This document shows positions 32,200-41,382 of a DNA stretch of 64,000 nt, in pieces (position 1 is the first letter of the stretch; each line of letters opens with the position of its first letter). The stretch comes from JAICKM01 sp050998805 (GTDB lineage Bacteria > Chloroflexota > Chloroflexia > QHBQ01 > JAICKM01): the NCBI GenBank assembly GCA_050998805.1, contig JBPCPV010000056.1, positions 1 to 64,000 on the forward strand. Reading direction: 5' to 3'. Below the pieces are notes generated by a model. The model made no database searches, had not been told where the DNA came from, and worked only from the letters and a program-made list of their open reading frames with translations. Position numbers and translations under genes: made by a program.

Positions 32200-32547
32200 C
32201 TACCGGCGGAGACGGCGGAGCGCCGCGCCTAGCAGTAGGACGCCGAGCGCGCCGAGGGCTGCCGCCCAGATCAGTTCGCCGCGCAGGGCGGGCGGGTGGC
32301 CTGAGGTGGACAGGGGCGCGGCGACGGACGAGGCGAACAGGAGCGCGGCGAGCGCGAGGCAGAGAGCGCCGAGCAGGGCGTAGAGGGCGGTGAGCAGTAG
32401 CTCGTTGCCGCGGCCCCGCGTCGGGCGAGATGCGCGGGTGCGGCGGCGGAGGCCGCGGCCGAGCGCGGCCCAGCGTGGGCCGGTGGAGAAGAGGCCGCCT
32501 GCACCGGCCTGCCCGCGTTTCGCCCGGCGTCGCGCCCTGCGGTTCAT
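32200..32547 (-). CDS. Small basic membrane protein
   Basis: A 115-residue protein with a strongly basic N-terminus (NRRARRRAKRGQAG) and two hydrophobic helices (LLTALYALLGALCLALAALL; LIWAAALGALGVLLLGAALR). Its start overlaps the stop of the upstream coiled-coil gene by 4 nt. No family recognised; the positive-inside rule puts the N-terminus in the cytoplasm. Confidence 0.6.
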   Translation of the reverse strand: MNRRARRRAKRGQAGAGGLFSTGPRWAALGRGLRRRTRASRPTRGRGNELLLTALYALLGALCLALAALLFASSVAAPLSTSGHPPALRGELIWAAALGALGVLLLGAALRRLRR

Positions 32548-34409
32548 TTGTCGGGGGTGATCGCCGTGAAGTAGCGCCGCACCATGTCCTTCATGCCGGC
32601 GGGGATGTAGGTCGTGTCGAGATTCTTCTGGGCGGCGCTGTTATAACTGCCGAAGACCTGTTGGTACGGCACCTGCGCCGAGCCGGTCGAGGCACCGCCG
32701 TTCACGGCGGTGACGCCGGTTTCGCCGGTGTTTTGGCGGGCGGTGAGGCCGACAGGGGTGCCTTGTGCGTTGAGCGTGCTCGGCGGCACGGCCACTGGCT
32801 CGGTGTGCTGGTTGCCGGCCTGGCTGCCGCCGACACCCGCGCCCTGATTGCCCGACGGCCCCTGGCCCTGTCCTTGCCCCTGTCCCTGGCCGGACATCTG
32901 CCCCTGCCCCTGCCCCTGGCCGGGGACGAGCACCGGTGTGCCCTGGCCCGGGGTGCCGGGTGTGCCGAGGGCAACCGGCGTGCCGAGCGCAAGGGGAGTG
33001 CCCCCGGCAATCGGCGTGCCGGCGATGGGTGTGGTCCCGGCGAGGGCGGTGGCCTCGGCGCTCTGCTGCGCGGCGTCGAGCGTCGGCAGCGGGGTGGCCC
33101 CGGCGAGGGCGGTGGCGTCGGCGCTCTGCTGCGCGGCGTCGAGCGTGGGGCCGGGGGTGCCCGATGACGCCTGTTGCCCGGCGTCGGCGACGTTGTTCTT
33201 GCTCGACTGGATCTGGCTCAACGCCTGGTTGAGTTGCTGTTGGGTCGTCAGGTTCTGTCCGGTCTTGTCCACCTGGTCGGCGAGGCCGGCTAGCGCGGTC
33301 TGTGCGGCCTGGGTGTCGCTGCTCTGTAGCGCACGGGAGGCGTCCTCCAGCCGGCGGGCGAGCGCGGGGTCGTTCGCGGCGGCGTCGTTCGCGGCTTTGT
33401 CTAGAGCCTGCGCCATCGCCTGGCGCTGCTCTGGGGATAGCTTGGAGGCATCTGCGGCGGCCTTCTTGAGGGCGTCTGCGGCCGCCTTCGTGTCGTCGCG
33501 TTTGAGAGCGGCGGCGGCGTCGTGGAGCGGCCCGTTCTGCTCGCCGAGCGCGCTGCTCATCGCGTCGAGGGCCGCCTGCTCGGCTGGGGCCTGGGCGTCC
33601 ACCTGCTGCTGTAGCGCGGCCTCCGCCTGGGAGAGGCGCGCCACTGCCTGGTCGCGGTTCAGGTCGCTGGCTTGGAGGTCGTGGTGCAGCTGGTCGAGTT
33701 CGGCGAGCAGCTGTTGGCGGGCGGAGTCTTGTGCGCCGGGCCGGGCCGCGAGGTCTTTGCGAAGCTGGTCTATCTTGTCGGCCTCTGCCTGCTGCTGCTT
33801 GTGGGTCGCCGCCTGCTGGTCCCAGTAGCCCTGGAGCGGGTTCGGCGCGAGCAGCGCAGCGCCGAAGAGCAGAGCGAGCAGGAGCGGCGGCACGAGAGAG
33901 AGGCGCGACGGCCAAAGCCCCGCGCGGGACGGCAGCCCCGGCAGCGCGGCGGCAAGGCTCCGCTCGGCATCCGTGAGCTGTGCGGCGAGCAGTTCGGGAC
34001 GGCGGGTAGGGAGGCTTTCGTGGAGCGCGACGGCGGTGGCAACCTTTTCGTCGAGGCCGAGGAGGGCGTCGGCCTGGCGGGCTGTGGCGATGGGCGGGCG
34101 GGGGCGGGCGAACGCGACGCCTGCGCGGACCAGCAGGGCCAGCCCCACCAGCGCGAGCGCGAGGAGGGCGACGCCTTCCGGCGGCAGGAGCGGGCCTGCC
34201 CTCGCGGCGAGCGCGGGCACCACCGCGAGGGCAAGCCCGACCGCCAGGGCCGTCGGCAGGCCGCGAACAGCCTCCACAAGCCTCAGCCTGCGCTCGACCG
34301 CCGAGAGTGAGCGCAGCAGCCCGTTGTAGGATTGCGGATTGCGGATTGCGGATTGCGGATTAGGAGTACGGGGCCACCGGGACGGCGGTACGGGGCGTAA
34401 AGGGGGCAC
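32544..34409 (-). CDS. Membrane protein with long coiled coil and low-complexity tail
   Basis: A 621-residue protein. Two membrane segments lie near residues 50–110 and another near 170–190 (LVPPLLLALLFGAALLAPNP). Residues about 205–400 form an Ala/Gln/Asp-rich coiled coil (QQAEADKIDQLRKDLAA). A tail of repeated TPVALGTP and GQGQGQMSGQ-type units follows, with a terminal DKDM-like VRRYFTAITPDK. The first ~30 residues (TPNPQSAIRNPQSY) are encoded by ATTGCGG heptamers, so the ancestral start was probably just after them. Overlaps the ABC permease stop at its GTG start. Function unknown; likely an envelope-spanning scaffold in an export locus. Confidence 0.75.
   Translation of the reverse strand: MPPLRPVPPSRWPRTPNPQSAIRNPQSYNGLLRSLSAVERRLRLVEAVRGLPTALAVGLALAVVPALAARAGPLLPPEGVALLALALVGLALLVRAGVAFARPRPPIATARQADALLGLDEKVATAVALHESLPTRRPELLAAQLTDAERSLAAALPGLPSRAGLWPSRLSLVPPLLLALLFGAALLAPNPLQGYWDQQAATHKQQQAEADKIDQLRKDLAARPGAQDSARQQLLAELDQLHHDLQASDLNRDQAVARLSQAEAALQQQVDAQAPAEQAALDAMSSALGEQNGPLHDAAAALKRDDTKAAADALKKAAADASKLSPEQRQAMAQALDKAANDAAANDPALARRLEDASRALQSSDTQAAQTALAGLADQVDKTGQNLTTQQQLNQALSQIQSSKNNVADAGQQASSGTPGPTLDAAQQSADATALAGATPLPTLDAAQQSAEATALAGTTPIAGTPIAGGTPLALGTPVALGTPGTPGQGTPVLVPGQGQGQGQMSGQGQGQGQGQGPSGNQGAGVGGSQAGNQHTEPVAVPPSTLNAQGTPVGLTARQNTGETGVTAVNGGASTGSAQVPYQQVFGSYNSAAQKNLDTTYIPAGMKDMVRRYFTAITPDK
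34330..34396 (+). repeat. ATTGCGG heptamers and GC palindrome inside the 5' end of a gene
   Basis: Four ATTGCGG-type units at 34331–34361 followed by the palindrome word at 34370–34396. Both are translated in the minus-strand gene ending at 32544. Confidence 0.75.
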
Positions 34410-35491
34410 TAGAACTCCTCCTCATCTGCGGGGGCTATGACGGTGGGCGGGGCGGCGTCTGCGGAGGCGATGACGATGGGAGGGGCCGAGTATGCAGGGG
34501 CGACGACGGCGGGCGGTGACGCCTCCACGGAACCGGCTTGCGGCGCAGCGACCGGGTAGCCGACCGGCTGCGTCGGCCACGTCCGGCGCACGGGCGGGAG
34601 GATACGGACAGCCACCGCCAGGAAGAGTGCGCTGCCGAGGAGCGAGAGGAGGCAGCAAGCGAACCAGGGCTGGATCACAAAGATCGTGCGGCCGTTGATG
34701 ATGCCGGAGTCTGTGTAGAAAAACAACGACTTGCCGGCGCTGAGGAATTGCTGGCTGACGCCCATCGCGGTTATCGGGTCGGAGGAGATCACGAAGCCGG
34801 TGGCGTAGAGGGAGACGACCGGGTGCTGGGCTGTGAACGAGATGCCGCCTGGGTTACTCGACAGTAGGCCGACCACGATCAGCAGGAACGGCAGGCCCGC
34901 CAAGATCGCCAGCAGTGTGCCGTAGGACAGCACGGTGGCCGTGGCGGTGCTTTTCATCATGCTCGACCAGAAGATGCCGATGCTGCCGTAAAGCAGCGCG
35001 GTACAGAACAACACGACGACCGAGCCGGCGATCTCCTCCGGCGCGACCCCGCCGATCATGAAGGCGATGCTTTGCAGAGGCAGCACGGCCAGGATCAGCA
35101 GCAGCAGGAAAGCGAGCGCGGAGCCGAGCTTGCCGAGGATGATCGAGCGGGGCTTGAGCAGCGTAGTCATCAGCAGGTCGAAGGTCTGACGCTCGCGCTC
35201 GCCCGCGATGCCTGCGGCGGTGAGCGCGGGGGCGAGGAACATGACGAGCAGCGTCTCGAAGACGACAATCGAATCGAGCAGCCCACGCCCGACCTGCTGG
35301 TTATAGCCGCCGCCGAAGCTCGTGGTTTCGTAGGTCACACCGTAGACCAGTATGGCGAAGCCGACCAGTAGCAGCAGGTAGACCGTGAGCAAGATCGCCG
35401 TCCGCCCGCTACGCATCCGCCCCCGGAGCTCCTTGCGGATCATCGGGTTCGCCTGTATCGCGCGGCTGAGGCGGGCGGGCAAGCTGCTCAT
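34409..35491 (-). CDS. ABC-2-type transporter permease
   Basis: A 360-residue permease with six predicted helices in an ABC-2 fold (TAILLTVYLLLLVGFAILVY; AFLLLLILAVLPLQSIAFMI; LLAILAGLPFLLIVVGLL) and the characteristic GIAGERERQTFDLLMTTLL between helices 2 and 3. A Pro/Ala-rich C-terminal tail follows. Overlaps the ATPase gene by 4 nt. Together they form an exporter of unknown substrate, plausibly lipid, polysaccharide or peptide. Confidence 0.9.
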   Translation of the reverse strand: MSSLPARLSRAIQANPMIRKELRGRMRSGRTAILLTVYLLLLVGFAILVYGVTYETTSFGGGYNQQVGRGLLDSIVVFETLLVMFLAPALTAAGIAGERERQTFDLLMTTLLKPRSIILGKLGSALAFLLLLILAVLPLQSIAFMIGGVAPEEIAGSVVVLFCTALLYGSIGIFWSSMMKSTATATVLSYGTLLAILAGLPFLLIVVGLLSSNPGGISFTAQHPVVSLYATGFVISSDPITAMGVSQQFLSAGKSLFFYTDSGIINGRTIFVIQPWFACCLLSLLGSALFLAVAVRILPPVRRTWPTQPVGYPVAAPQAGSVEASPPAVVAPAYSAPPIVIASADAAPPTVIAPADEEEF

Positions 35492-36489
35492 TGGACAAGC
35501 CCCCGTGTCGTGCGTAGGAAGATGTCTTCGAGGTCGCTGACTTCTTCGTGGAAGCTGTAGACGGGGATCTCGTTGCGGACCATCGTCGTCAGCAGCGCGC
35601 CCATCAGCTGTTCGTCGCCCATCAGCCGCACGCGGATTGTGCCCGCGCCATCGGGGATCGGTTCCTGCGGGGCTTCCGCCGCGGTGGGCGGCTGCTGCTG
35701 TACCCCATTGGGCACCCAGGTCACGTCCTGCACGCCCGGCAGGGTTTGCAGCAGCTCCATCCCGCGCAGCCCGCGCGCCAGCACGCGCACCTGGATGACG
35801 CGGCTCGGCTGCATACGCCGCATGATCTCGTCAATCGAGCCGCTGACCAGCAGCTTGCCGCGCTCCACGATCCCGACGTGCGTGCAGACCTCGGCTAGCT
35901 CGGTCAGGATGTGCGACGAGATCAGGATCGTCTTGCCGAGCTGCCGCAGCTCTTTGAGCAGCTCGCGGAGTTCGATCCGCGCGCGCGGGTCGAGGCCCGA
36001 TGCTGGCTCGTCGAGGATCAGCAGCGCGGGGTCGTGGACGAGGGTGCGGGCGAGGCCGAGGCGCTGCTTCATGCCGCGCGATAGCTCGTCCACGTAGTTC
36101 TCCCGCTTGCCGGTCAGGTCCACGAGGGTCAGCAGGTCGGTGATCATTGCCGTCCGGCCCGCTGTCGGCACGCCGTAGGCCCCGGCGAAGAAGTCGAGGT
36201 ACTCCCAGACGCGCATATCGTTGTAGACGCCGAAGAAGTCGGGCATATAGCCGATCTGCTTACGCACGTCGTCGGGCCGCTTCGAGATCCGCGCTCCCCC
36301 GATCCAGGCTTCGCCGACGGTCGGGGCGAGCAGGGTGGAGAGGATACGCATCGTCGTCGTCTTGCCTGCGCCGTTCGGCCCGATGAAGCCGAAGACCGAC
36401 CCCTGCTCGATGTCGAGCGAGAGGTCGTCGAGCGCGGTGAAGCTGCCGTACCGCTTAGTCAGATTGCGGATACTCACGATGGCGCTCAT
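35488..36489 (-). CDS. ABC transporter ATP-binding protein
   Basis: A 333-residue ATPase from ATG 36489. Walker A GPNGAGKTT, signature LSRGMKQRL, Walker B LLILDEPASGLD and the switch His (ISSH) are all present. A C-terminal ~100-residue domain follows. Partner of the ABC-2 permease. The longer open frame to 36615 would overlap the upstream gene and is not used. The start overlaps the upstream gene stop by 4 nt. Confidence 0.93.
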   Translation of the reverse strand: MSAIVSIRNLTKRYGSFTALDDLSLDIEQGSVFGFIGPNGAGKTTTMRILSTLLAPTVGEAWIGGARISKRPDDVRKQIGYMPDFFGVYNDMRVWEYLDFFAGAYGVPTAGRTAMITDLLTLVDLTGKRENYVDELSRGMKQRLGLARTLVHDPALLILDEPASGLDPRARIELRELLKELRQLGKTILISSHILTELAEVCTHVGIVERGKLLVSGSIDEIMRRMQPSRVIQVRVLARGLRGMELLQTLPGVQDVTWVPNGVQQQPPTAAEAPQEPIPDGAGTIRVRLMGDEQLMGALLTTMVRNEIPVYSFHEEVSDLEDIFLRTTRGLVQ

Positions 36490-38624
36490 TTGGGCGCGGT
36501 CCCTTTCAGGCCCACCGGGATGTCGCTCGTGACGAGCACCAGGTCGTCGCGCACCGGGTTCTGGCCGTCCACGCTCAGGTCGAGCGGCGTGCCTGCGGCC
36601 CAGCCGATAACCCATGCGTTCGGCCTGGCCTGCGACAGGCGCAGGCCGGTGTGTGCGGAGAGGACGAGTGCGGCGCGGCGTCGGGCGGCCCGATCTGCGG
36701 GGCTATTCTGCGGCGGGTAGCTCTGGAGAGGCACGCCGGGCACAAGCCGCCCGATCACGCTCTCGAGGTTCGTATCGCTGCTCACCGCCCCGTTGTCGCG
36801 GACGCGGACCGTGGCGACCTGTCCGTGCGCCAGGGTGCCCACGATCTGCACTTCGTCTCCGTAGACCACAGCCACGCTCTGTAAATCGGTCTTGCCCTGG
36901 TTGGCGATGACCCCGGTGATATATGAGTTGTCGGTCTGGAGGGTCGCCGAGTAGGGGTCTGCGTAGGGCAGGGTCGTCTCCGCCATGAAGCCGCGCAGCG
37001 ACCAGGTGTCAACATGCAGGTCGCCCACGCTGCTCGGACGGCCCTCGTATATCGTGGGCCGGCTGCCGCCGCCCACGCCCCTGTTGTACGGCCCCGATGC
37101 GCTGACCTCGGCTACCTCCGCGTCGCCCCCGAACTGCATGTTATACGTGTGGCGGTCGGGGGAGAACAGCCCCACGAAGCTCGACACCCCCGCGACCGGC
37201 GAGCCTGGGTATGTCCGCACGACCGTCGCCGTGGTGAGGCGGACCTGGCTGCCCTTGCTGTTGTAGCCGACTATGTAGGCGAGGACGACGAAGGCGAGGA
37301 TGATCGCGGGGATCGTCAGCCAGGCTAGCTCGCTATGCCGGCGGCGGCGCAGCAGCGCGTAGTTGATCGGCCCGACGATCAGCACATACAGGAACAGGAA
37401 GCCGCCGACAAGCCCGATAGACGGCAGCTGGAGCGACGGCAGGTCGAACGGGCTGAGGTCGGCAAGGGCGTAGTATGCGCTCGAGTAGCCGCCTGCGGAG
37501 ACGGGGTTGAGGTAGTTCCCGTTGCGGCGTTGCGCGCCCTCCGAGAAGACGACATCGTGGCCCAGAAATATGCGCCGCCAGAAGTCCTCGGCGTGGCTCC
37601 ACGTCTGTAGTGGGGGCAACGAGGGGTCGAGTGCCAGCGCGAAGACTTCGCCGCTGCCGAGCACGCGGTGCGCCAGGAGCGGCGCGCCCGCCGGACCGGC
37701 CAATGCCTCAGCGCCGGTTTCGGGCCGGAGGCTGAAGCCGCTCACGAGGGCGTTGCCGGCCTGCGGCGCGGTCACCCCGGCGTATTTGCCGAGGTCGCCG
37801 AGGTCGCCGGCAGGGCCGCCGCCTGTTATGGTGACGGGGAGCAAGTCGGCGAGTCCGGAGCTTGTGGCCTGGGCCGTCGGCCCACCGGCGACCACGAGCG
37901 CGCCGCCGTTCAGAACCCAGCCGGCGACAGCCTGGCGGGCTTCGGGACTCAGCTTGCCGGTGTCTGTGCCCGCGAAGACCAGCCCGTCGAGCGCGCCAAG
38001 CGCGGGCGCGCTCTCCGGCAGATCCTCCGGGGAGAGATGGGCGACGACCGCCGCTCCGGCTCCCGACCCGCCGAGCGACACGCCGGAGAGGCCGTTCAGG
38101 AGTTCGGGGCTATCGCTGACCACGCCGAGCAGGAAGCCGTCGGCCATCGGGTCAATCGCACTCTTCTGCTCGGCGATGACCGTGCCGGCCTGCAAGAGGC
38201 GGACGGAGATCTGATGCTCATAGGAGGTGGTGTAAGTGTAGAGCGTGACGACCTTGCGCGACGGGTTGGGCAGAGAGACGCGCTTGGTGTATGTGGCCGC
38301 AGGTCGGCCCCCGACTGAGAGGGCGTCCACCTGCACCTCGACATCGAGCGATGGCCCGGTGTTGCTCAAGGTCACCTGCACCGGCAGCCACTCGCCGATC
38401 TTGTAGTGGCCGCCGTATCCGGCTTTGACCGACATAGCCAGCCCCGACGATTGCGGAGTGCGTATTGCGGAGTGCGGAGTGCTCCCCATTGTCATTCTGA
38501 GCGCAGCGAAGAATCTCGGCTGATAGCTGACGGCTGCGTGGATGGGCGTTGCGGCGGCCAGGAGGGAGATCAGCACCAGGAGGCCTGCGGCGCAGACGCG
38601 AAGCGGGCGCAATCCACACCCCAC
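36486..38624 (-). CDS. Secreted membrane-anchored protein with an in-frame repeat insertion
   Basis: A protein of about 712 residues. From GTG 38624 (or TTG 38612) it reads a signal peptide (VCAAGLLVLISLLAAATPIH). About 30 residues encoded by the REP-like 28-mer and CGGAGTG heptamers follow (YQPRFFAALRMT; TPHSAIRTPQSS), then the mature domain (YGGHYKIGEWLPVQVTLSN). A glutamine-amidotransferase-like or BatA-like Rossmann region (LSPEARQAVAGWVLNGGALV) and two or more membrane helices (IGLVGGFLFLYVLIVGPINY) follow. The 3' end overlaps the ABC ATPase gene. Function unknown; the gene context suggests part of the exporter. Confidence 0.72.
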   Translation of the reverse strand: MGCGLRPLRVCAAGLLVLISLLAAATPIHAAVSYQPRFFAALRMTMGSTPHSAIRTPQSSGLAMSVKAGYGGHYKIGEWLPVQVTLSNTGPSLDVEVQVDALSVGGRPAATYTKRVSLPNPSRKVVTLYTYTTSYEHQISVRLLQAGTVIAEQKSAIDPMADGFLLGVVSDSPELLNGLSGVSLGGSGAGAAVVAHLSPEDLPESAPALGALDGLVFAGTDTGKLSPEARQAVAGWVLNGGALVVAGGPTAQATSSGLADLLPVTITGGGPAGDLGDLGKYAGVTAPQAGNALVSGFSLRPETGAEALAGPAGAPLLAHRVLGSGEVFALALDPSLPPLQTWSHAEDFWRRIFLGHDVVFSEGAQRRNGNYLNPVSAGGYSSAYYALADLSPFDLPSLQLPSIGLVGGFLFLYVLIVGPINYALLRRRRHSELAWLTIPAIILAFVVLAYIVGYNSKGSQVRLTTATVVRTYPGSPVAGVSSFVGLFSPDRHTYNMQFGGDAEVAEVSASGPYNRGVGGGSRPTIYEGRPSSVGDLHVDTWSLRGFMAETTLPYADPYSATLQTDNSYITGVIANQGKTDLQSVAVVYGDEVQIVGTLAHGQVATVRVRDNGAVSSDTNLESVIGRLVPGVPLQSYPPQNSPADRAARRRAALVLSAHTGLRLSQARPNAWVIGWAAGTPLDLSVDGQNPVRDDLVLVTSDIPVGLKGTAPK
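38447..38518 (-). repeat. REP-like 28-mer and heptamers within a coding sequence
   Basis: The 28-mer (38490–38517) and four GCGGAGT/GCGTATT heptamers lie inside the 36486–38624 frame with no disruption. Confidence 0.8.
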
Positions 38625-38656
38625 ACTCCGCGCTCCGCGCTCCGCAATCGCTCGGC

Positions 38657-40057
38657 CTACCACCAGAAGCCTCCCCCGTCGGGCGGAGGCTGGGGCTGGG
38701 GCGTCGGCTCGGCGCGGCGCTCCTCCACGTAGGCCCTTAGCCATTCCTGTATATCGCGGTCCCATTGCACTTGTTCCTGCTCGCGCTGGGCTTCGATCCG
38801 CGTCATTACCTCGCGGTGGACATCGAACGGGTGGGGCACGCCCTCGAAGATAAACTCGGTGGCTTCCCCAGGGGTCTCTATCACGATATTCCCGAAGCCG
38901 AGGAGCTTCGGCAACACCCCGTCCACGGTAACGGTCGCGTCCACCACGCGGCGGATCTCGGTCTGCTTCACGGTCTCCTGGAGACCGAAAGGCAGGGTAT
39001 CCACGCTCATTAGCTGGTCTTTGGTGACGATGTACTGGTCGTTGCGCCAGTTTTCCCACTGCCAGGCCAGGAAGGGCAGGAGTATGAGGTAGACCGGTAT
39101 CCTGAGCGCCGACAGCACGTTGAGCACCGGGTTGTTGTCGCCGACGCCGAGGATGTTGCCGGCGGCAGCGACGACTAGGTTGGCTAGCTCGAAGGCGATC
39201 AGCAGGCCGAGCGGCTTGAGCAGGTCGAGGAGCAGGAACCACCAGTGCTTGTGCCAGATAATCTGGACACCTTCGCACCAGGGCTTGCGGGGTATGAGCC
39301 GGTTGAGTATGTTGTACCCCTCGGGGCCGGCGGTGGTCGGCACCTGCACCCGCCGGGGCTGACTCGGCAGTTCCTTGCCCTGGAGTATGCTCTGGACCAC
39401 TTCCCGGCGGTACTGCGCGCGGGGCTGCTGGCCGGCCTCGCTCACCCCTCTCTGCAAATCCATGATGATCTGCTGCGCGGCGTCCGCGTCCACCTCGCGC
39501 ATGTCGTGGAAGTCCACTTGGCCGAGGCCGGCGGTGTCGATCACCAACTCGCCTACCTGGAGGAGCTTCTTCACCAATTGGTTCAGAGCGGCGTGACGGG
39601 TCGTCACGTTCTGGATCTTGCCCATCGGCACCTCGCGGAGCACGGTTCTAATCCCGGGCGTCTCGATGTTCAAGATGATCCGCCGGTCGCTGATCAGCAA
39701 GTAATCGGCGCGCCAGTCGAGGTAAATGTAGACAAGCCAGCCAGCGATGAACAACACGGCAGCGAAAAACAGCAGGCTGCCGACCGAGAGTAGCGCAGCG
39801 TTCTCAACGTTGGGGTTGCCGACGGTCATCGAGTTCACAAAAAGTGTGATGATCAGCACGACGGCAAACGCCGCAGCCGGGTATATCAGGCCGCGTAAAA
39901 AGACTATTGGGTGCGGATGGTACAGCCCGTATATCTCTTCGTCGGGGAAAACGTGGCGGTTCTTGGGCCGGTGGGGCAGGGGCTTGACCTGCCCCGTATG
40001 GGTGTGCGGAGCGCCGTGTTTGTGCAGAACATCGGGTTGTGAGGAGCCGTGTGCCAT
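38657..40057 (-). CDS. Membrane protein with two bacterial PH (DUF304) domains
   Basis: A 466-residue protein. A His/Pro-rich N-terminus is followed by two helices (IYPAAAFAVVLIITLFVNSM; VGSLLFFAAVLFIAGWLVYI), a bPH_2 domain (DYLLISDRRIILNIET; VPMGKIQNVTTRHA), a second helix pair (LGLLIAFELANLVVAAAGN; YLILLPFLAWQWE) and a second bPH_2 domain (NDQYIVTKDQLMSVDTL; EIRRVVDATVTVDGVL). The C-terminus is Pro/Trp-rich (PPPDGGGFWW). DUF304 proteins are membrane-associated and mostly uncharacterised. It starts the minus-strand block at 32.2–40.1 kb. Confidence 0.85.
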   Translation of the reverse strand: MAHGSSQPDVLHKHGAPHTHTGQVKPLPHRPKNRHVFPDEEIYGLYHPHPIVFLRGLIYPAAAFAVVLIITLFVNSMTVGNPNVENAALLSVGSLLFFAAVLFIAGWLVYIYLDWRADYLLISDRRIILNIETPGIRTVLREVPMGKIQNVTTRHAALNQLVKKLLQVGELVIDTAGLGQVDFHDMREVDADAAQQIIMDLQRGVSEAGQQPRAQYRREVVQSILQGKELPSQPRRVQVPTTAGPEGYNILNRLIPRKPWCEGVQIIWHKHWWFLLLDLLKPLGLLIAFELANLVVAAAGNILGVGDNNPVLNVLSALRIPVYLILLPFLAWQWENWRNDQYIVTKDQLMSVDTLPFGLQETVKQTEIRRVVDATVTVDGVLPKLLGFGNIVIETPGEATEFIFEGVPHPFDVHREVMTRIEAQREQEQVQWDRDIQEWLRAYVEERRAEPTPQPQPPPDGGGFWW

Positions 40058-40430
40058 GCCGTGGCCTCCGTTGGGTAGCTGTGAGCTATCAGCTATCAGC
40101 TTTCAGCTAATGCTGTATATATCATCTTACTATACGGGGTATGGGCGCGTCAATGGCCGGAGGCGGCCGCCGTCCACGATGTCTCACACCCGCCAAATTC
40201 TTGCTCCGTAGGCAACAGGGCCTGGTTAAGGTAATCGAGCGCAGAGCGACTCTCCCACAGACGACCCCTTGCTTCAAGCACCCACTCATTCGTATATTCG
40301 TGGCCCGCATTCGTGGACGGCATCCGCCCCAAAACCCGTCCGCACTCCGCACTCCGCACTCCGCACTCCGCACTCCGCACTCCGCACTCCGCACTCCGCA
40401 CTCGCGCCCGGTGGTAAGGCTGGTGCGCGT
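40058..40430 (+). repeat. Repeat-rich gap including a long CCGCACT tandem array
   Basis: Contains CAGCTAT/CAGCTTT heptamers (about 40083–40112), the 29-bp repeat at 40234–40262, and an almost perfect array of about nine CCGCACT heptamers at 40339–40402. No gene is seen. Confidence 0.85.
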
Positions 40431-40434
40431 TTGC

Positions 40435-40440
40435 TATAAT
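40435..40440 (+). promoter_or_regulatory. -10 element of the acyltransferase operon
   Basis: TATAAT, with only a weak -35 (TGGTAA near 40411). GGGGAGG at about 40446–40453 precedes ATG 40465. Confidence 0.5.
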
Positions 40441-40464
40441 AGCCGTGGGGAGGAAACTTGATCA

Positions 40465-41371
40465 GATGATGCGTCTGTTGTTGATCACGCGGTGGATCGT
40501 GGAGCGGCTGCCGGTGCTGGTGGGTAACTGGCTTGCGGATCGGTGCGGGGAGCTTGCGTGGGCTGTCTCTCGGCGGTCGCGCTGCGCTGCGCGCAGCAAT
40601 ATGCGTCATGTGTTGGGGCCGCAGGCCGGCGAACGGCAGATCGGGCGTGCCGTGCGGCGCGTCTTCCGCTATGCGGCCCGCAACTACTTCGACCTGCTGC
40701 GGGTGAACCGCCTCAGCGATGAGCAGCTCGACAAGATGGTGGACTTTGACGAGGAGAGCCTAGAGAGGGTGCGGCTGCTGGCCGCCGAGGGCAAAGGTGT
40801 GATGCTCGCGTCGGCGCATTGGGGCGCGTTCGACATGGTGACCCAGGTGCTGATGCGGCGCGGCCTCTCTATCATGTTCCTGGTGGCGCGCTTCCGCCCT
40901 CCGGCCCTCGCCGAGTTCCTCACCGATATGCGCGCTGGGCGCGGGGCCGAACTGGTGCTGATAGACGACGGGTTGGTGACCCTTAAGCGTGCGATGCAGG
41001 CGTTGCGCGGCGGGCGGCTCGTCGGCATCATGCCCGACCGCAACGTGGACCGCACCGGCATCACGATCCCCTTCTTCGGCGACGATACGGTGGTCGGCAC
41101 GGGTCTCGCCAAGATGGCGCTGCGCGGGCACAGCCCGATTGTGCCCGGCTTTTGCAGGCGGGTGGCGCGCAATCACTATAGGGTCTACTTCACCGAGCCT
41201 ATCTATCCACCGGCGGAGGGCGACGAAGACTTCAAGGTGAGGGAGATCACCCGCGCCGTCTTCGCGGTAATCGAACAACAGATCGCGCGGTCGCCGGAGC
41301 AATGGACGCTGTTGCAACCGGTCTGGCCCGACGCGCCCTGTCCACCCGACCCCGGCCTCGCGCCGGCGTAG
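40465..41371 (+). CDS. Lysophospholipid/lipid A-type acyltransferase (LPLAT, HtrB-like)
   Basis: A roughly 301-residue membrane-associated acyltransferase of the HtrB/LpxL/PatA family. The HxxxxD-type catalytic motif is SAHWGAFD, followed by MPDRNVDRTGITIPFFG. The N-terminus has an amphipathic helix. In Gram-negatives these acylate lipid A; in Actinobacteria the homologues acylate phosphatidylinositol mannosides. With the adjacent CDP-alcohol phosphatidyltransferase and mannosyltransferase-like gene a phospholipid/glycolipid role is more likely than lipid A here. Start ATG 40465 (or 40468) is preferred over GTG 40445 because the Shine–Dalgarno lies between them. Confidence 0.85.
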
Positions 41372-41382
41372 AGGCGACCACT

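Noticed and set aside
36490..36615. N-terminal extension of the ABC ATPase
   Set aside because: The ATPase homology starts at ATG 36489; the extension would overlap the upstream gene and is Arg/Pro-rich.
38625..39278. N-terminal extension of the repeat-containing secreted protein
   Set aside because: It runs antisense-frame through the DUF304 gene and would precede a clear signal peptide.
40339..40402. Possible CRISPR array
   Set aside because: The repeats are contiguous 7-bp CCGCACT units with no spacers, and no cas gene is present.
40465..41371. Evidence for lipid A biosynthesis
   Set aside because: The acyltransferase family is shared with actinobacterial glycolipid enzymes and no lpx gene is present.
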